A stretch of 64,000 nucleotides of DNA from Doris montereyensis (taxonomy: Eukaryota; Mollusca; Gastropoda; Nudibranchia; Dorididae), in the NCBI GenBank assembly GCA_037039925.1, contig JAXRKP010000569.1, positions 27,501 to 91,500 of the forward strand, written 5' to 3'. The notes beneath the pieces are model-generated. The model worked only from the letters and a program-made list of their open reading frames with translations, was not told the origin of the DNA and did not search any database. Of this stretch, positions 61,901-64,000 are shown one piece after another (the first letter of the stretch is position 1; each line of letters opens with the position of its first letter). Position numbers and translations under genes: made by a program.

Positions 61901-62990
61901 AAAACTAAGATAGAAACAAATCAATTAAGATGGTTTGGGCATGTAAACAGAATGAATGACAATAGAATAGCTAAATCAGTATACAGTGCTTAAGTCCAGG
62001 GTAAAATACCAAAAGGCAGACCTCGAAGAAAGTGGGAAGAAGATATTCAATAGAAATTTACATTTTGGAAGGAATAATGCCAGGACATTAACTTCAGGGG
62101 CACCTTAAAGAATACAAACAATATATAGAAGCCATTGATAAACCAAATAGAAGCTGGAAACAACAGAAAAATGTAAGAAGACATGTATCTGTCCTAACCA
62201 TCCTCAAAAATGAAGAAAAATGTAATGTAGGTAAATGTGGAATGCAAGTAAATGTATCAATGCTTTCAGTTTCGAATGTTCTACATAGGAAAATCTGTAG
62301 GTGCAACTAAATAAAAGAGGAATGAGAGTAGTAACAAAGCTAAAACACAAAATCTTAAATTGGACAAAACAAGTTCAAAGCTACAATTACCTAGGGTAAT
62401 GATTAACTCAGGGGAAAACTAAGAGAAGAAATCAGCCAGAGAATCAAAAAGGCAGCAATATATTCTAGGAAAGGCATGTAGGTGCAAGAATTGTCAACAA
62501 AAACCAAAATGGCAGTATACAATACAGCTTATTGTCATACTCTCCTCTATGGCAGCGAAACTTGGAGCTTAGACAGTAGAGAATACAGTAGAGTACAGGC
62601 AGCTGAAATGAAATATCTAAGAAGAGTAGTAGGAAAACTAAAAGAGACAAAATCAGAAACACAACAATAAGAGATCAAACCAAAGCAGGTGGCATAAAAA
62701 CTAAGATAGAAACAAATCAATTAAGATGGTTTGGGCATGTAAACAGAATGAATGACAATAGAATAGCTAAATACAATGCTTAAGTCCAGGGTAAAATACC
62801 AAAAGGCAGACCTCGAAGAAAGTGGGAAGAAGATATAAAAGAGGCATTGAAGCATAGAAATTTAACATTTTTGGAAGGAAATAGAAAATGCCAGGACAGG
62901 ACATCCTGGAGAAAGATCTTCTCGGGCATCTGAACCTATACACCGAAAGGTAAAATAGGAACTGATAAAGAAATATAGAAAGAAACAAAA
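58925..62990 (+). mobile_element. LINE family A, longest copy, with 3' duplication
   Basis: Order: CCCGGG terminus (58925), three 5' monomers (about 58985-59190), endonuclease frame (59330-60237, interrupted at about 59660), RT finger and palm regions (60400-61400; RTIRQIIEKFPERNID- and DLEKAFDTVRRDELW-like blocks), RT C-terminus (61560-62040) and a 3' end. A second copy of the RT C-terminus and 3' end follows (62200-62990), ending in the GATAAAGAAATATAGAAAG tail. The FADD catalytic segment is deleted in both halves, and the endonuclease shows VDLNAIVG and SDRHLV in place of GDLNARVG and SDHHLV. Dead copy. Confidence 0.9.
61440..62990 (+). repeat. Tandem duplication of the LINE 3' region
   Basis: 61440-62055 and 62225-62890 carry the same order of blocks (AACTAAATAAAAGAGGAATG, AAAGCTACAATTACCTAGG, TGGCAGCGAAACTTGGAGCT, AAATATCTAAGAAGAGTAGT, AGATGGTTTGGGCATGTAAA). 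Both share the CAACTAAAT junction where the catalytic box is missing. Confidence 0.9.
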
Positions 62991-62997
62991 AAGACAG

Positions 62998-64000
62998 AAT
63001 GTCTTCTCAGCCGAGCAACATCAAAAGCTTTAGGGCTAGTTGTAAGAGGCAATTTAAATGAAGTAGGGCTGGAAACTTCTGGAGAGGTCAAATGTGATAC
63101 AGTGAAGATACAGCTTCGAGATGATGCCACACCGTACTCAGTTCCAGTGGCCAGACGAATAGCTCTTCCATTGATGAAAAAAGTCGAAGCCGAGATGAAG
63201 AGGATGAAGGAAGGAAATGTCATTCAAGAAATTGAGGAGCCAACTGATTGGCTGGCACAAATTGTACCAGTATTAAAACCAAATAGTAATGTAAGAATCT
63301 GTGTAGATCTCAAGAAATTGAACAAGGCTGTACAACTCTTGACGATATCATCCACGAGCTCCAGGATCCAACAATATTTTCTAAAACTTGACGCAGCCAG
63401 TGGATTTTGGCAAATCCCGCTTGATCCGAAATCAACAAACTATACAGCGTTCATCACACCGTTTGGCAGGTATTATTTTACGCATCTTCCATTTGGAATA
63501 ATATCAGCGCCAGAAATATTTCAACGTATTATGACGAAATTACTGCAAGGAATAAAAGGCGTTATCTGTTACATGAACGCTATAGTATGTCATTCTTCCT
63601 CTAAAGAAGAGCACACTCAGATATTAAAGACAGTAGAAACGAAACTCAAAGAAGCTGGTCTGAAATTAAATGCAGAGAAGTGTGTATACTACAAAGAAGA
63701 ATTGAACTTTTTGGGATACGCCATAAGCAAGAATGGAATTAGAGCCGACGATTCCAAGGTAGAAGCAATCGTATGGATGAAAGCACCCACTAACGTGAGT
63801 GAACTCAAACGTTTCCTGGGAATGATCAATTACTTAGGACGTTTTCTTCCTAACCTATCAACAGAGTTGAGTCCAATAAATGGATTTCTGAAAAAAAATT
63901 CGCTTTGGTCCAGGGGGTCACTACAACAAAAGCATTTGAGAGAGTTAAAGATTTACTCACCTCAGCATCTGTACTTGCCTATTTCGATGTTGCAAAGCCT
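62998..64000 (+). pseudogene. Ty3/gypsy-type retrotransposon pol fragment (RT), cut by window end
   Basis: Shifted frames match a Ty3/gypsy reverse transcriptase of the K02A2.6-like kind: LMKKVEAEMKRMKEGNVI, NVRICVDLKKLNKAV, LDAASGFWQIPLD, TPFGRYYFTHLPFGI, APEIFQRIM and LKRFLGMINYLGRFLPNLS. The catalytic YxDD box reads YMNAIV, so both Asp are lost. About 40-60 bp are missing after LNKAV (63328), and there is a one-base shift at about 63380. It starts abruptly at the LINE tail. The RNase H and integrase parts would lie beyond the window. Inactive. Confidence 0.88.

Overview
The window is nuclear DNA of an animal, most likely a marine invertebrate and possibly a mollusc or other lophotrochozoan (species not resolvable). 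Genes are split by GT-AG introns, and non-coding DNA is AT-rich and full of microsatellites, tRNA-derived SINEs and decayed LINEs. Almost every long open frame outside the two host genes is either repeat translation (poly-Ile, poly-Leu, poly-Asn, Ser-Leu) or a retroelement remnant.

Two host genes are recognisable, arranged head to head. On the minus strand (20103 down to 15989) is a three-exon UBALD1/UBALD2 (FAM100) orthologue, a small UBA-like protein. On the plus strand (20692 to 47088) is a 16-17 exon orthologue of the E3 ubiquitin ligase MGRN1/RNF157 (mahogunin): N-myristoylation start, DAR2-type region, C3HC4 RING, then a long Ser/acidic tail. The start codons are 588 bp apart and share a promoter segment with CCAAT boxes. 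From general knowledge, UBALD1-MGRN1 and UBALD2-RNF157 are also neighbours in vertebrates, so this is probably an ancient bilaterian gene pair. Exon 3 of MGRN1 and exon 3 of UBALD each need one base restored to keep the conserved frame, and the MGRN1 C-terminus is ambiguous for the same reason. Assembly indels are the likeliest cause.

Layout: 1-660 plain AT-rich DNA; 661-3990 a LINE (family A) on the minus strand; 3991-5220 a giant trinucleotide tract; 5226-9160 mostly plain, with a CR1/L2-type LINE tail and its (ATT)n tract; 9168-10690 a LINE scrap and a SINE whose 3' end has grown into a ~39-copy minisatellite; 10770-12100 small repeats and a (GA)n run; 12100-15988 the probable UBALD 3' UTR; 15989-47088 the divergent gene pair, its introns holding family-A LINE copies, SINEs, a piggyBac-derived element with TTAA flanks, two further inverted-repeat elements and several minisatellites; 47089-53500 3' UTR or intergenic DNA; 53533-57680 decayed LINE pieces and microsatellites; 58925-62990 a long rearranged family-A LINE; 62998-64000 the start of a Ty3/gypsy pol pseudogene with a destroyed catalytic box, cut by the window edge.

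The notable non-gene items are a LINE family with a variable number of ~68-bp 5' monomers and an 11-bp target duplication, a SINE-born minisatellite, a 44-bp minisatellite carrying a perfect 14-bp palindrome in every full unit, and the piggyBac-derived element.
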